DNA from: Paraburkholderia podalyriae
GTDB taxonomy: Bacteria; Pseudomonadota; Gammaproteobacteria; Burkholderiales; Burkholderiaceae
NCBI RefSeq assembly: GCF_014397785.1
Contig: NZ_VZQQ01000015.1
Location: 1 to 64,000 of the forward strand
Direction: 5' to 3'
Length of the DNA: 64,000 bases
Under the pieces are notes generated by a model. That model was not told where the DNA came from and searched no databases. It was given only the letters and a program-made list of their open reading frames with translations. This document shows positions 51,122 through 61,100 of this stretch, piece by piece. A program made the position numbers and the translations under genes. The first letter of the stretch is position 1; each line of letters begins with the position of its first letter.

Positions 51122-52003
51122 ATGGACAGCGCCTCAATCGCACCAATTCTTCATCCTGATCCGACCGTAAATGTGTTCCGTCACACAAAGCAGCTTCGAG
51201 ACGAATTGCGCGTCCACCTGGCGGAAATCTATCACTTGCAGGCGTTCTCCGTACACCTTGTGCCTTCCGTCCGCTACGGCCTACTGGCACTCAAGCAATG
51301 GATCGAGTTGACTGGGAGACGAGTCGGTCTGCGAGCTGGCTCGCACTACGCGCCTATAGCACAGTTGTTCCGCGAGCCGATATCCTGGAAGCATAACGCG
51401 TGCGACGCCTGGATCACAACGCACGTAGTACCGTACGTTGGCACAGTGTCCCGATTGGATCGGTCAGGGTCGCCGCTGGAGATCGTAGATGCCTCGCATA
51501 GCTTTGCGACCAACCTGCACGCAGTTTTGCTTGAAACCGCCAATGTGTTTGTCGCCCCCTTGCACAAGCATGCGGGGCTCACGGTCGGTCTCGCCTTGAT
51601 CGCCGTCCGCCGCGATCTCGCGATGATACCGGAACATGACTTGCTGGACGAACTCGAGGGGGCCACGGCTTCGCAAGCCCCCTTGATCGAAGCTCTGAAC
51701 AATCTGGAACGCTCAGGCGCATGCTCGTTCAATAAGGCGACGCCTGGAAATGTGCAAGCGAGGCTTGTCGATGTTTCAATTGTCTGTGTTTCCGACCTCG
51801 ACTTTCCGCTGCCGTTCGCGTGTTTTCGCCATCGGGCCTTTTCGCGTCTGAGCAAAGCCGCACTGCACGAAGCAGGGGCGACTTACTTCGCGGAATTCGA
51901 TGTACTCAGGATCGCAAAATGGGCGCGCGGAACCATTGACGACGATCCTGTCGAGTTTACCGCCGACATCCATGCCACTCTCGTTCGACTCACCCGACAA
52001 TGA
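51122..52003 (+). CDS. PLP-fold enzyme of unknown function (aminotransferase class V-like)
   Basis: A 293-residue protein I could not place with certainty; from memory it may belong to DUF6024. Sequence features fit a PLP fold type I core: LVPSVRYGLLALKQWIELTG, then D123 in LEIVDASHSFATN and K149 in FVAPLHKHAGLTVGLALIA. The 26-residue distance between D123 and K149 equals that between the pyridine-nitrogen Asp and Schiff-base Lys of IscS-type cysteine desulfurases. The protein is short for the fold (about 350-400 usual). Its stop overlaps the transporter ATG (52000-52003). Confidence 0.65.
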   Translation: MDSASIAPILHPDPTVNVFRHTKQLRDELRVHLAEIYHLQAFSVHLVPSVRYGLLALKQWIELTGRRVGLRAGSHYAPIAQLFREPISWKHNACDAWITTHVVPYVGTVSRLDRSGSPLEIVDASHSFATNLHAVLLETANVFVAPLHKHAGLTVGLALIAVRRDLAMIPEHDLLDELEGATASQAPLIEALNNLERSGACSFNKATPGNVQARLVDVSIVCVSDLDFPLPFACFRHRAFSRLSKAALHEAGATYFAEFDVLRIAKWARGTIDDDPVEFTADIHATLVRLTRQ

Positions 52004-52896
52004 AGTCAAGCAAACTATATGGAACCAGCCTCGGAATCGCTGGTGGCGTGCTGCTTAGCACCGACGCGCTCCTCATCAGGCTCATGCACCTCGAAGACGC
52101 GTGGGAGATCGTTGTCATGCGCGGCCTCCTGATGTGGACCGCCTTCGTGATGATCTACTACCTGGTGCCGCGTTGGCGGCCTTGGATCGGCAAACCGTGG
52201 GTGACACGCCAGAATGTATGGCCGACCTTCTTCTTTGCGATTGCGTCAACGACATTCGTCAATGCGATTGCGCACGGGGAAGTCGCGTCCGTACTCGTGA
52301 TCATCTCATCGACGCCGTTCCTTTCCGCGCTTCTTGGTCGCGCCTTCTTTTCGGAACCTATCGATCGTGCGATGTTGGCCACCGCGACACTTGCCATGAG
52401 CGGGGTCGCGTTGGTGATCGACGTCGGGCCAAGAGGCGGCGCATTCGCTGCAAATTGCTTTGCTCTTGCCACTGCGGTGTCAATGGCACTAGCATTCCTG
52501 TGTTCATCTCGTGTGGAAGGCGGTAGTGTTGGTCTACCTTCGCTTGGCGCGCTTGTCGCATCGTTGCTGGTGATCGTCAGTCAGCCTGCGCTCGCAAGCA
52601 AAATTCCGGTTTTGCTGATTTCCGAGCGCGCAATCTGGATGTTGTTCGAGGGCGCATTCGTCATGCCGTTATCGCTCGGCTTGCTCACGCTCAGCGCGCG
52701 CTTCATTCCACCAGCCAATACGGAGCTGTTCTTGCTCCTCGAAACGGCACTCGCGCCGCTATGGATCTGGATTGCATTCAACGAAAGACCCGCCCTTCAA
52801 GTCGTCGCGGGCGGTGCCGTGACAGTGAGCGCGGTGTTGATTCATGTCGTGCAGGTGAGGCAGCGCTCGTATCTGCGTGTGGCAGGCGATTGCTAG
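52000..52896 (+). CDS. EamA-family exporter
   Basis: A 298-residue membrane protein with about ten spans in two EamA halves (SLGIAGGVLLSTDALLIRLM at the start, ANTELFLLLETALAPLWIWI near the end). Translationally coupled to the PLP-fold gene (ATGA), it is the last gene of the cluster and the natural candidate for exporting its product. EamA proteins usually move amino acids, nucleosides or related small metabolites. Confidence 0.85.
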   Translation: MKSSKLYGTSLGIAGGVLLSTDALLIRLMHLEDAWEIVVMRGLLMWTAFVMIYYLVPRWRPWIGKPWVTRQNVWPTFFFAIASTTFVNAIAHGEVASVLVIISSTPFLSALLGRAFFSEPIDRAMLATATLAMSGVALVIDVGPRGGAFAANCFALATAVSMALAFLCSSRVEGGSVGLPSLGALVASLLVIVSQPALASKIPVLLISERAIWMLFEGAFVMPLSLGLLTLSARFIPPANTELFLLLETALAPLWIWIAFNERPALQVVAGGAVTVSAVLIHVVQVRQRSYLRVAGDC

Positions 52897-53058
52897 GCTT
52901 CGTTCACATTCGCTGAAGTGTTAGCCTGCTTACCGGGCTGCATCTGGCAGTGGATGCAGTCCGCAGGCCGTTATCACTGATCGTGACGGAAGGTCACGTC
53001 CACGATATCTCGTTTGCGAAGGAGCTTGTTGGCGCTCCGCGACAAGCCTGTCATTTGC

Positions 53059-54039
53059 CTATTTGAACCCCGTCACCGCATGCGGCACATACAGTTCTTC
53101 GAGCCGGTGAATTTCTTCATCACTGAGCTTTAAGGAAAGCGCCGCGACCGCGTCGTCGAGATGATGCAGTTTGGTAGCGCCGACAATCGGCGCGGTAATC
53201 GGCTTCTTCTGCAGCACCCATGCCAGCGCGACCTGCGCGCGCGGCACGCCGCGCTCCTTCGCGATGTCGCTGACCCGCTCGACGACGCGCCGATCCGCTT
53301 CCTGCGTGTGCGCGTACAGCGTGCGGCCGAATTCGTCGGTTTCCGAGCGCGCGCTCTCGGTGTCCCAGTCGCGCGTCAAACGTCCGCGTGCAAGCGGACT
53401 CCACGGAATTACGCCGATGCCCTCGCTTTCGCACAGCGGCAGCATTTCGCGCTCTTCTTCGCGGTACAGCAGATTCACGTAGTTCTGCATCGTCACGAAG
53501 CGCGTCCAGCCATTGCGCTCGGCCACTTGCAGCGCCTTGGCAAACTGCCATGCGTACATCGACGACGCGCCGAGATAGCGCGCCTTGCCGGCTTTCACGA
53601 CATCGTGCAGCGCTTCCATCGTTTCCTCGATCGGCGTGCCGTAGTCCCAGCGGTGGATCTGATACAGGTCGACATAGTCGGTGCCGAGACGTCGCAGGCT
53701 ATGATCGATCTCCGCCATGATCGCCTTGCGCGACAGACCTGCGCCGTTCGGCCCCGCATGCATGCGGCTATTCACCTTGGTGGCGAGCACGATCTCGTCG
53801 CGCTTCGCAAAGTCCTTCAGCGCACGGCCGACGATTTCCTCGCTGGTGCCGTCCGAATAGACGTTGGCGGTGTCGAAGAAGTTGATGCCGTGATCGAGTG
53901 CCTGCTTGATGAAAGGCCGTGCGGCTTCGTCGTCGAGCGACCACGGGTGCGTGCCGCGCGACGGCACGCCATAACTCATACAGCCAAGACAAAGACGCGA
54001 TACATCGAGGCCGGTACGGCCGAGTTTCACATAGTCCAT
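53059..54039 (-). CDS. Aldo/keto reductase
   Basis: A 326-residue NADPH-dependent reductase of the AKR superfamily. The catalytic tetrad is visible: D56 and Y61 in FFDTANVYSDGTSEE, K88 in LATKVNSRMH and the His in LYQIHRWDYGTPIEE. The cofactor site is near the C-terminus (TAPIVGATKLHHLDDAV). It resembles YajO/YccK-like and yeast AAD-type members that reduce aldehydes. Stands alone; convergent with the EamA exporter of the neighbouring cluster. Confidence 0.92.
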   Translation of the reverse strand: MDYVKLGRTGLDVSRLCLGCMSYGVPSRGTHPWSLDDEAARPFIKQALDHGINFFDTANVYSDGTSEEIVGRALKDFAKRDEIVLATKVNSRMHAGPNGAGLSRKAIMAEIDHSLRRLGTDYVDLYQIHRWDYGTPIEETMEALHDVVKAGKARYLGASSMYAWQFAKALQVAERNGWTRFVTMQNYVNLLYREEEREMLPLCESEGIGVIPWSPLARGRLTRDWDTESARSETDEFGRTLYAHTQEADRRVVERVSDIAKERGVPRAQVALAWVLQKKPITAPIVGATKLHHLDDAVAALSLKLSDEEIHRLEELYVPHAVTGFK

Positions 54040-54158
54040 CGTCGTGCTCCGGTAGTGAAGCGCACAAACCCGCTGCGAGGAAAAGATTTTCGATTATAGG
54101 GAAACGACGCCAAGCGCGTCGTCACGGGCCGCACCCGCTTTCGATCGCTCCAATGACA

Positions 54159-54189
54159 ATGCGCCCGCGAAGCCACTTCGCGGGCGCAT
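54159..54189. terminator. Strong 14-bp hairpin
   Basis: A perfect 14-bp stem (54159-54172 with 54176-54189) and a 3-nt loop, 31 bases beyond the stop of the 24-codon ORF on the minus strand. No T-tract in either direction. Probable transcript end or 3' stabiliser of the DUF4148/short-ORF message. Confidence 0.6.
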
Positions 54190-54220
54190 GACGGCGAATG
54201 CCGTGAACGACTGCTAACGC

Positions 54221-54295
54221 TCAATGCTGCACCGGACGATACGGTGTCCACACGGGCGTGTCCGTACTCCAGTGATCGAGTTCCGATGGTGTCAT
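54221..54295 (-). CDS. Possible 24-aa small protein after DUF4148
   Basis: A 24-codon ORF starting at ATG 54295 with a strong ribosome site AAGGAG (54303-54308) at 6-nt spacing. The product begins MTPSELDHWSTDTPVWTPYR and ends PVQH; it has two Trp and no membrane segment. It begins 24 bases after the DUF4148 stop on the same strand and is followed by a strong hairpin, so it would be the second gene of a two-gene message. Function unknown. Confidence 0.5.
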   Translation of the reverse strand: MTPSELDHWSTDTPVWTPYRPVQH

Positions 54296-54318
54296 GATGT
54301 GCTCCTTCTCTCAACTCG

Positions 54319-54624
54319 TTACCGGCCGTTCGCAACCCGTGTCACTTCGCCGTTCGTCCCTTCCTGCAACGCGATGCGCGCGGCTTGCGTCTGGCCGATC
54401 AGGCCTTTGTCCGGATACGAGGTGCGGTTCAGTGAGGGTAGCGAGCCGTCGCGATACGCGGCGACCAGTTCCGCCTTGACCTCGGCGCGTGTCTTCGCGC
54501 TTGCAGTCGGCGCCGGTTGCGTGTCATACGTTCCCGCGCGGCCGATACCGCCGCCGCCTTGCGCCAATGCCGGGGCACTGACGAGCAGTGAAAGAACGAG
54601 GCCAGCCAACAGATTGCGCTTCAT
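54319..54624 (-). CDS. DUF4148 exported protein
   Basis: A 101-residue product with signal peptide (MKRNLLAGLVLSLLVSAPAL, cleavage after ALA) and the DUF4148 core KTRAEVKAELVAAYRDGSLP followed by YPDKGLIGQTQAAR. A Gly-rich stretch follows the cleavage site. Periplasmic, unknown function. Second member of the family in the window. The short ORF at 54221-54295 lies just downstream. Confidence 0.87.
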   Translation of the reverse strand: MKRNLLAGLVLSLLVSAPALAQGGGGIGRAGTYDTQPAPTASAKTRAEVKAELVAAYRDGSLPSLNRTSYPDKGLIGQTQAARIALQEGTNGEVTRVANGR

Positions 54625-54833
54625 GATTCACTCCTGTCGATTCATTGGCAGCGCGGTGGCGCTGCGACAGGATGAAATGTAGACGTCGACGTAGTGCGGA
54701 TAAATCGCGGTTTTGCGAAATGAATTGTCGCGATTCAGGAACAATCGCGGGAAGGGCTGCAGCAGAGGTGCGATTGCACAGTTGCCGCGGCATTGGCGCC
54801 GCGGCTGGAATTCACTGTTTCACTTACCGGACT

Positions 54834-55838
54834 TCATGCGAGCCATTCGGTCATCACCGGCGTGTCGAGTGCCGGCGCGGACTCGCGCTGCTCGAACGTG
54901 CGCTTGGTGCAGGTGGCGTCGAGACTGCCGCGTCCGCTCAGCAATGGGCAACGATCAAACAGCTCCGCGATCCAGTCTACGAAAACACGGACTTTTGGCG
55001 ACAGATGACGACTGTGCGGATAGACTGCCGAAATCGGCATCGGCAAGGGTTTCCATTCCGGAAGTACTTCGACGAGCTGACCCGAGCGCAGATGCGGCAG
55101 CACCATGAAGAGCGCCGGCTGAATCAGGCCGAAGCCTTCGAGTCCGCAGGTCACGTAGGCATCCGCGTCGTTGACCGACACGATGCTCTTCATCTTCACT
55201 TCCACTTCGTCGCCGTTCACCAGGAACGCCCAATCGAGCGTGCGTCCCGTGCGGCTCGAGAAGTAGTTGACGGCTTTGTGATTGTCGAGATCTTCGAGCG
55301 AAGCGGGCACGCCCGCACGCTTGATGTAGTCGGGCGACGCGCAGGTCACGCCCTCGAACAGACCGATGCGGCGCGCGACCAGCGACGAATCCTGCAGCGC
55401 GCCGACCCGCACCACGCAATCGACGCCCTCCTGCAACAGATCGACGGGCCGGTCGGTCAGGCCCAGTTGCAGATCGATGTCCGGATAGCGCGTGTGGAAT
55501 TCGCACAGCGACGGAATCACGAGCAGGCGGCCAATCGAACCCGGCATGTCGATGCGTAGCTTGCCGTGCGGCTTCTTGTTGCCGCTCTGGAAACTCGCCT
55601 CGGTCTCTTCGACGTCCGCGAGGATGCGCACGCAGCGCTCGTAGTACGCGGCGCCATCGGGCGTTAGCGACAGACGCCGGGTGGTCCGGTGCATCAGCCG
55701 CGTGCCGAGAAACGCTTCGAGGTTCTGAATGATCGTAGTAACCGATGCACGCGGCAGATCGAGCGTTTCCGCTGCGCGGGTAAAGCTGTTGGTGTCGACG
55801 ACACGCGTGAACACTTGCATGGCCTGAAGCCGGTCCAT
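54834..55838 (-). CDS. ceoR: LysR-type regulator of the Ceo efflux operon
   Basis: A 334-residue LysR protein: helix-turn-helix QVFTRVVDTNSFTRAAETLD and LPRASVTTIIQNLEAFLGTR, then the effector domain (KLRIDMPGSIGRLLVIPSLC, RVGALQDSSLVARRIG). ATG 55838 follows GGAGG; the longer frame is not supported. It is divergent from llpE-ceoA-ceoB-opcM, the arrangement known from Burkholderia cenocepacia where CeoR mediates induction by salicylate-like weak acids. Assignment rests on synteny plus family. The C-terminus past about residue 295 is an extension with no clear similarity. Confidence 0.8.
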   Translation of the reverse strand: MDRLQAMQVFTRVVDTNSFTRAAETLDLPRASVTTIIQNLEAFLGTRLMHRTTRRLSLTPDGAAYYERCVRILADVEETEASFQSGNKKPHGKLRIDMPGSIGRLLVIPSLCEFHTRYPDIDLQLGLTDRPVDLLQEGVDCVVRVGALQDSSLVARRIGLFEGVTCASPDYIKRAGVPASLEDLDNHKAVNYFSSRTGRTLDWAFLVNGDEVEVKMKSIVSVNDADAYVTCGLEGFGLIQPALFMVLPHLRSGQLVEVLPEWKPLPMPISAVYPHSRHLSPKVRVFVDWIAELFDRCPLLSGRGSLDATCTKRTFEQRESAPALDTPVMTEWLA

Positions 55839-56013
55839 TGCAAACCTCCAGAAGGGGCAGGTGCGCAGGCGGGAATGGAGTCCGCGAAAACAATCGCAAC
55901 GGGATTGTTCAAAGGCACCGAATTGTGTTGCCGGATTATAGGCATTTATTTGCGAGTCTGCCGAAGCCACAATTCGCACCATTGAAGTTCTATGCGCATT
56001 TGCGCGGCTCGAC

Positions 56014-56880
56014 ATGGATGCATTTAAATCGCCGCACCCGCCTTTTTCCACCGGCGTTGCCGCCGAAGACACAGGCGCTGAGGCCAATGACGCAACGCTT
56101 GAAGTCACCGACGTGGGTATCGATGGGCACGCTCAGCCCATTACGTTGCGCCTGTATCGGCTGACGAAAAAAACCGCATTGCCGGTGCTGCTTTATTTTC
56201 ATGGCGGCGGTTTTACGAAGGGTTCGATCGAGTGCGCGGACTTCGCCGCGCGATATTTCGCGGAACACTTACCGGCGCTCGTGGTGTCGGTCGGCTATTC
56301 GCTCGCGCCGCGGTTTCCGTTTCCAGCCGCGCCGGAAGACGCGCATCGCGCGGCGCTGTGGGTGCAAACGCGGGCGCGCGCGTTTGGTGGGAATAGCAGA
56401 AAGATCGGCGTGGCGGGCCACGACGCGGGCGGCCAACTCGCCAATTGTCTCGCGTTCATCGCGCGGGATCGTGGCGACGTGCAGATCAGCGCGCAGGCGC
56501 TGTTCGGCCCGATGCTCGATCCGAGCCTGACGCGGCTCGGCGACGAGCGGCGGCTCGGTTCGGACATCACCGCGCGCGAGTGCGCCGCGTGTTATCGCGC
56601 GTATCTGCCGCAAGCGTCGCAGCGCATGCATCCGTACGCGGCGCCGCTCGAATCGTCGCGGCTCGCCGGCTTGCCGGCCACGCTGATCGCGACCGCGCAG
56701 AACGACGTGCTGCACGTCGAAGCCGAGAAGTATGCAAGCAATCTGATCGACGCGGGCGTGCAGACACAGGTGGTGCGCTTTCCGAGCGTGTCGCACGCGG
56801 CGCTCGCCGATCATCCGCCCGCTTTGCAGGAAGCGGTGCGCTTTTTCCAGTGGCGCTTCGACGCGCGCGCTCATCGATAA
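56014..56880 (+). CDS. llpE: LlpE-like alpha/beta hydrolase with Asp in the nucleophile position
   Basis: A 288-residue protein of the HSL-type alpha/beta hydrolase family, first gene of the Ceo operon, as in B. cenocepacia where llpE (lipase-like) precedes ceoA. The oxyanion motif is intact (LYFHGGGFTKGS, 60-71). The nucleophile elbow reads VAGHDAGGQLAN: position 137 is Asp (codon GAC) where the family has Ser (GDSAGG). The His (SVSHAALADH) remains. Asp nucleophiles occur in dehalogenases and epoxide hydrolases, so activity may differ or be lost. Starts 175 bases from ceoR with both promoters in between; ceoA follows after 34 bases. Confidence 0.82.
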   Translation: MDAFKSPHPPFSTGVAAEDTGAEANDATLEVTDVGIDGHAQPITLRLYRLTKKTALPVLLYFHGGGFTKGSIECADFAARYFAEHLPALVVSVGYSLAPRFPFPAAPEDAHRAALWVQTRARAFGGNSRKIGVAGHDAGGQLANCLAFIARDRGDVQISAQALFGPMLDPSLTRLGDERRLGSDITARECAACYRAYLPQASQRMHPYAAPLESSRLAGLPATLIATAQNDVLHVEAEKYASNLIDAGVQTQVVRFPSVSHAALADHPPALQEAVRFFQWRFDARAHR

Positions 56881-56914
56881 ACAGAAATTCAATCAACGAT
56901 ACCGGGAGCTACAC

Positions 56915-58135
56915 ATGACTATCCTTCCTCTTTCCCGCCGCCGCGTGGCATTAGCCGCCGTGGTCGTCGTCGTGCTTGCCGGGCTTGGCACGTTCGGCGC
57001 GATTCGTGTCGATGCGAGCTCGCCGGCCGCGCCGACCATCGTGCCGGAAGTGGACGTGGCGACCGTCGTGCAGAAGACGATCACCGACTGGCAGTCCTAT
57101 TCGGGCCGTCTCGAAGCCGTCCAGAAAGTGGACGTGCGTTCGCAGGTGCCGGGCACGATCGTGTCGGTCAACTTCAAGGACGGCGCGCTCGTGAAGCAGG
57201 GCGACACGCTGTTCGTGATCGATCCGCGTCCGTACGCGGCCGAAGTCGATCGCGCGGAAGCGCAGCTCGCGGCCGCGCAGGCACGCACCGGCTACACGCA
57301 AAGCGACTGGGAACGCGCGCAACGGCTGATCGTCGACAACGCGATCGCCAAACGCGACTACGACGAGAAGCAGAACGCCGCGCGCGAGGCGAGCGCGAAC
57401 CTGAAGGCCGCGCAAGCCGCGCTGGAAACCGCGCGCATCAATCTCGGCTACACGAAGATCGTCGCGCCGGTGTCGGGCCGCGTGTCGCGCGCGGAGATCA
57501 CGGTCGGCAACGTCGTGTCGGCTGGCGCGAGTGCAACGCCGCTGACGACACTGGTATCGGTGTCGCCGATCTACGCGTCGTTCGACGCGGACGAGCAGAC
57601 GTACCTGCAATACCTGAGCCGCGCGAAGGACGGCGCCAAGGTGCCGGTCGAACTCGGTCTCGCCGATGAATCCGGCTACTCGCGCAGCGGCACGATCGAG
57701 TCGGTCGACAACCGGCTCGACACGTCGTCGGGCACGATTCGCGTGCGCGCGAAGTTCGACAACGCGGACGGTGCACTGATTCCGGGCCTCTACGCGCGCG
57801 TCAAGGTGGGCGGCAGCTCACCGCATCCGGCGCTATTGATCGACGACGCCGCGGTCGGCACCGACCAGGACAAGAAGTTCGTGCTGGTCGTCGATCAGGG
57901 CAACCACGTCGTTTATCGCGGGATCACGACGGGTTCGATGCAAGGCAGTCTGCGCGTCGTCAAGGACGGCTTGAAGCCGGGCGACCGCATCGTCGTCAAC
58001 GGCGTCCAGCGCGTGCGTCCCGGCGACGCGGTGCGCGCGCACATGGTGCCGATGACGACCGACGACGACCCGAACAGCGCACCGCTCGCGCAATCGCGTG
58101 CCAAGGCGGACGCCGGCGCGAAGGGCAATTCGTGA
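56915..58135 (+). CDS. ceoA: RND efflux periplasmic adaptor
   Basis: A 406-residue membrane fusion protein. N-terminal membrane anchor (VALAAVVVVVLAGLGTFGAI), no lipobox Cys, so it is not lipidated. The lipoyl halves are VDVRSQVPGTIVSVNFKDGA and TKIVAPVSGRVSRAEITVG, flanking a helical hairpin (AEVDRAEAQLAAAQARTGY); the beta-barrel and membrane-proximal domains follow. It bridges the CeoB pump and the OpcM channel. An Asp-rich, charged C-terminal tail extends beyond the fold. Third gene of the locus counting the regulator, with ceoB 43 bases downstream. Confidence 0.92.
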   Translation: MTILPLSRRRVALAAVVVVVLAGLGTFGAIRVDASSPAAPTIVPEVDVATVVQKTITDWQSYSGRLEAVQKVDVRSQVPGTIVSVNFKDGALVKQGDTLFVIDPRPYAAEVDRAEAQLAAAQARTGYTQSDWERAQRLIVDNAIAKRDYDEKQNAAREASANLKAAQAALETARINLGYTKIVAPVSGRVSRAEITVGNVVSAGASATPLTTLVSVSPIYASFDADEQTYLQYLSRAKDGAKVPVELGLADESGYSRSGTIESVDNRLDTSSGTIRVRAKFDNADGALIPGLYARVKVGGSSPHPALLIDDAAVGTDQDKKFVLVVDQGNHVVYRGITTGSMQGSLRVVKDGLKPGDRIVVNGVQRVRPGDAVRAHMVPMTTDDDPNSAPLAQSRAKADAGAKGNS

Positions 58136-58178
58136 GCCGCATGTTCCAACGCGCATGCTCCAACGTTAAGAGCTTCCA

Positions 58179-61100
58179 ATGAACATATCCAAATTCTTCA
58201 TCGATCGCCCGATCTTTGCCGGCGTGCTATCGGTATTGATCCTGCTCGGGGGCATCATCTCGCTGTTCAAGCTGCCCATTTCCGAGTACCCGGAAGTCGT
58301 GCCGCCTTCGGTGGTGGTGCACGCGCAGTATCCGGGCGCGAATCCGAAGGTCATCGCCGAGGCGGTCGCCGCGCCGCTCGAAGAACAGATCAACGGTGTC
58401 GAGAACATGTTGTACATGCAGTCGCAGGCGAATAGCGACGGCAATCTGACGCTGACGGTCACGTTCAAGCTCGGCACCAATCCCGACCTCGCCACGCAGC
58501 TCGTGCAGAACCGCGTCAATCAGGCGCTGCCGCGTCTGCCGGAAGACGTGCAGCGGCTCGGCGTGACGACGATCAAGAGTTCGCCGACGCTGACGATGGT
58601 CGTGCACCTGATCTCGCCGAACGATCGCTACGACATGACGTATCTGCGCAATTACGCGCTGCTCAACGTGAAGGATCGGCTCGCGCGAATTCAGGGCGTC
58701 GGCGAAGTGCAACTGTGGGGCTCGGGCGACTACGCGATGCGTATCTGGCTCGATCCGCAGAAAGTCGCGCAGCGCGGTCTCACGGCGACCGAAGTCGTCA
58801 ACGCGATCCGCGAGCAGAACATCCAGGTCGCGGCCGGTGTGATTGGTGCGTCGCCGTCGGTGCCGGGCACGCAGCTGCAGTTGTCGGTGAATGCGCGCGG
58901 CCGTTTGAAGACCGAGGGCGAATTCGGCGACATCGTCGTGAAGACCGCGCCCGACGGCGGCGTGACCTATCTGCGCGATATCGCGCGCATCGAGCTCGCG
59001 GCGTCGGAATATGGTCTGCGTTCGCTGCTCGACAATAAGCCGGCGGTTGCGCTTGCGATCAATCAGGCGCCGGGTGCGAACTCGCTCGCGATTTCAGAGC
59101 AGGTGCGCGCGGCGATGAAGGAACTCGCCGAAGACATGCCGGCCGGCGTCGAATACCGGATCGTCTATGACCCGACGCAGTTCGTGCGGTCGAGTATCGA
59201 GGCGGTGATCCATACGCTGCTCGAAGCGATCGCGCTGGTTGTGATCGTCGTGATCGTGTTCCTGCAGACGTGGCGCGCGTCGATCATTCCGTTGATCGCG
59301 GTGCCGGTGTCGATCGTCGGTACGTTCTCGCTGCTGCTTGCGTTCGGCTTTTCGATCAACGCGTTGTCGTTGTTCGGCATGGTGCTCGCGATCGGGATCG
59401 TGGTCGACGATGCGATCGTCGTGGTGGAGAACGTCGAGCGCAACATCGAAAGCGGGCTCAGTGCGCGCGATGCGACCTACAAGGCGATGCGCGAAGTGAG
59501 CGGGCCGATCATCGCGATTGCGCTGACGCTCGTCGCCGTGTTCGTGCCGCTTGCATTCATGACGGGTCTCACGGGCCAGTTCTACAAGCAGTTCGCGATG
59601 ACCATCGCGATCTCGACGGTGATCTCGGCGTTCAATTCGCTGACCCTGTCGCCGGCGTTGTCCGCGCTACTGCTGCGCAGCCACGGCGAGAAGGAAGACT
59701 GGCTGACGCGTGTGATGAATCGTGTGCTCGGCGGCTTCTTCAAGCGTTTCAACAAGGTCTTTCATCGTGGTTCGGAAGCCTATGGCCGCGGCGTGACCGG
59801 CGTGCTGCGTCGCAAGGGCGCGATGCTCGCGGTGTACGCGATCCTCGTCGGTGCGACCGTATTGGTGGCGCGGGTCGTGCCGGGCGGCTTCGTGCCCGCG
59901 CAGGACAAGGAGTATCTGATCGCGTTCGCGCAATTGCCGAATGGTGCGTCGCTCGATCGCACGGAGAAGGTGATCCGCGATATGAGCGCGATCGCGCTGA
60001 AGCAGCCGGGCGTCGAAAGCGCGGTGGCGTTCCCGGGTTTGTCCGTGAATGGCTTTACGAATAGTTCGAGCGCGGGCATCGTGTTCGTCACGCTGAAGCC
60101 GTTCAAGGAGCGCGGCAGCAAGAAGCTGTCGGCAGGCGCGATCGCCGGTGCGTTGAACCAGCAGTACGGCGCGATCAAGGACTCGTTCGTCGCGGTGTTC
60201 CCACCGCCGCCGGTGCTCGGGCTCGGCACGCTCGGCGGCTTCAAGATGCAACTCGAAGATCACGGCGCACTCGGTTACGCGGAACTCAACAAAGCTGCCG
60301 AAGCATTCGTGAAGCGCGCGGCGCAAACGCCCGAACTTGGGCCGACCTTCTCCAGCTATCAGATCAACGTGCCGCAACTGAACGTCGATCTCGATCGCGT
60401 GAAGGCGAAGCAGCTCGGCGTGCCGGTCACGGACGTCTTCGACACGATGCAGATCTATCTGGGCTCGCTGTACGTGAACGACTTCAACCGCTTCGGCCGT
60501 GTGTATCAGGTGCGCGTGCAGGCGGATGCGCCGTTCCGTCAACGCGCCGACGACATCCTGCAACTGAAGACGCGCAACGCGGCGGGCGACATGGTGCCGT
60601 TGTCGTCGCTCGTCACGGTGACGCCGACGTACGGGCCGGAGATGGTGGTGCGCTACAACGGCTACACGGCGGCCGACATCAACGGCGGCCCGGCGCCAGG
60701 CTTTTCGTCGGGGCAGGCGCAAGCCGCGGCCGAACGCGTCGCTGCCGAGGTGCTGCCGCGCGGCGTGAAGCTCGAATGGACCGACCTCACGTATCAGCAG
60801 ATCCTCGCCGGCAACGCGGGCATGTGGGTGTTCCCGATCAGCGTGCTGCTGGTGTTCCTCGTGCTTGCTGCGCTGTATGAAAGCCTGACGCTGCCGCTCG
60901 CGGTGATCCTGATCGTGCCGATGAGCGTGCTGTCCGCGCTGACCGGCGTGTGGCTCACCGGTGGCGACAACAACATCTTCACGCAGATCGGTTTGATGGT
61001 GCTGGTGGGGTTGTCGGCGAAGAACGCGATCCTGATCGTCGAGTTTGCGCGGGAGCTCGAACACGATGGACGCAGCCCGCTCCAGGCGGCAATCGAGGCG

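Noticed and set aside
52938..52959. 7-bp hairpin between the EamA gene and the aldo/keto reductase
   Set aside because: Short stem without T-tract; not enough to call a terminator.
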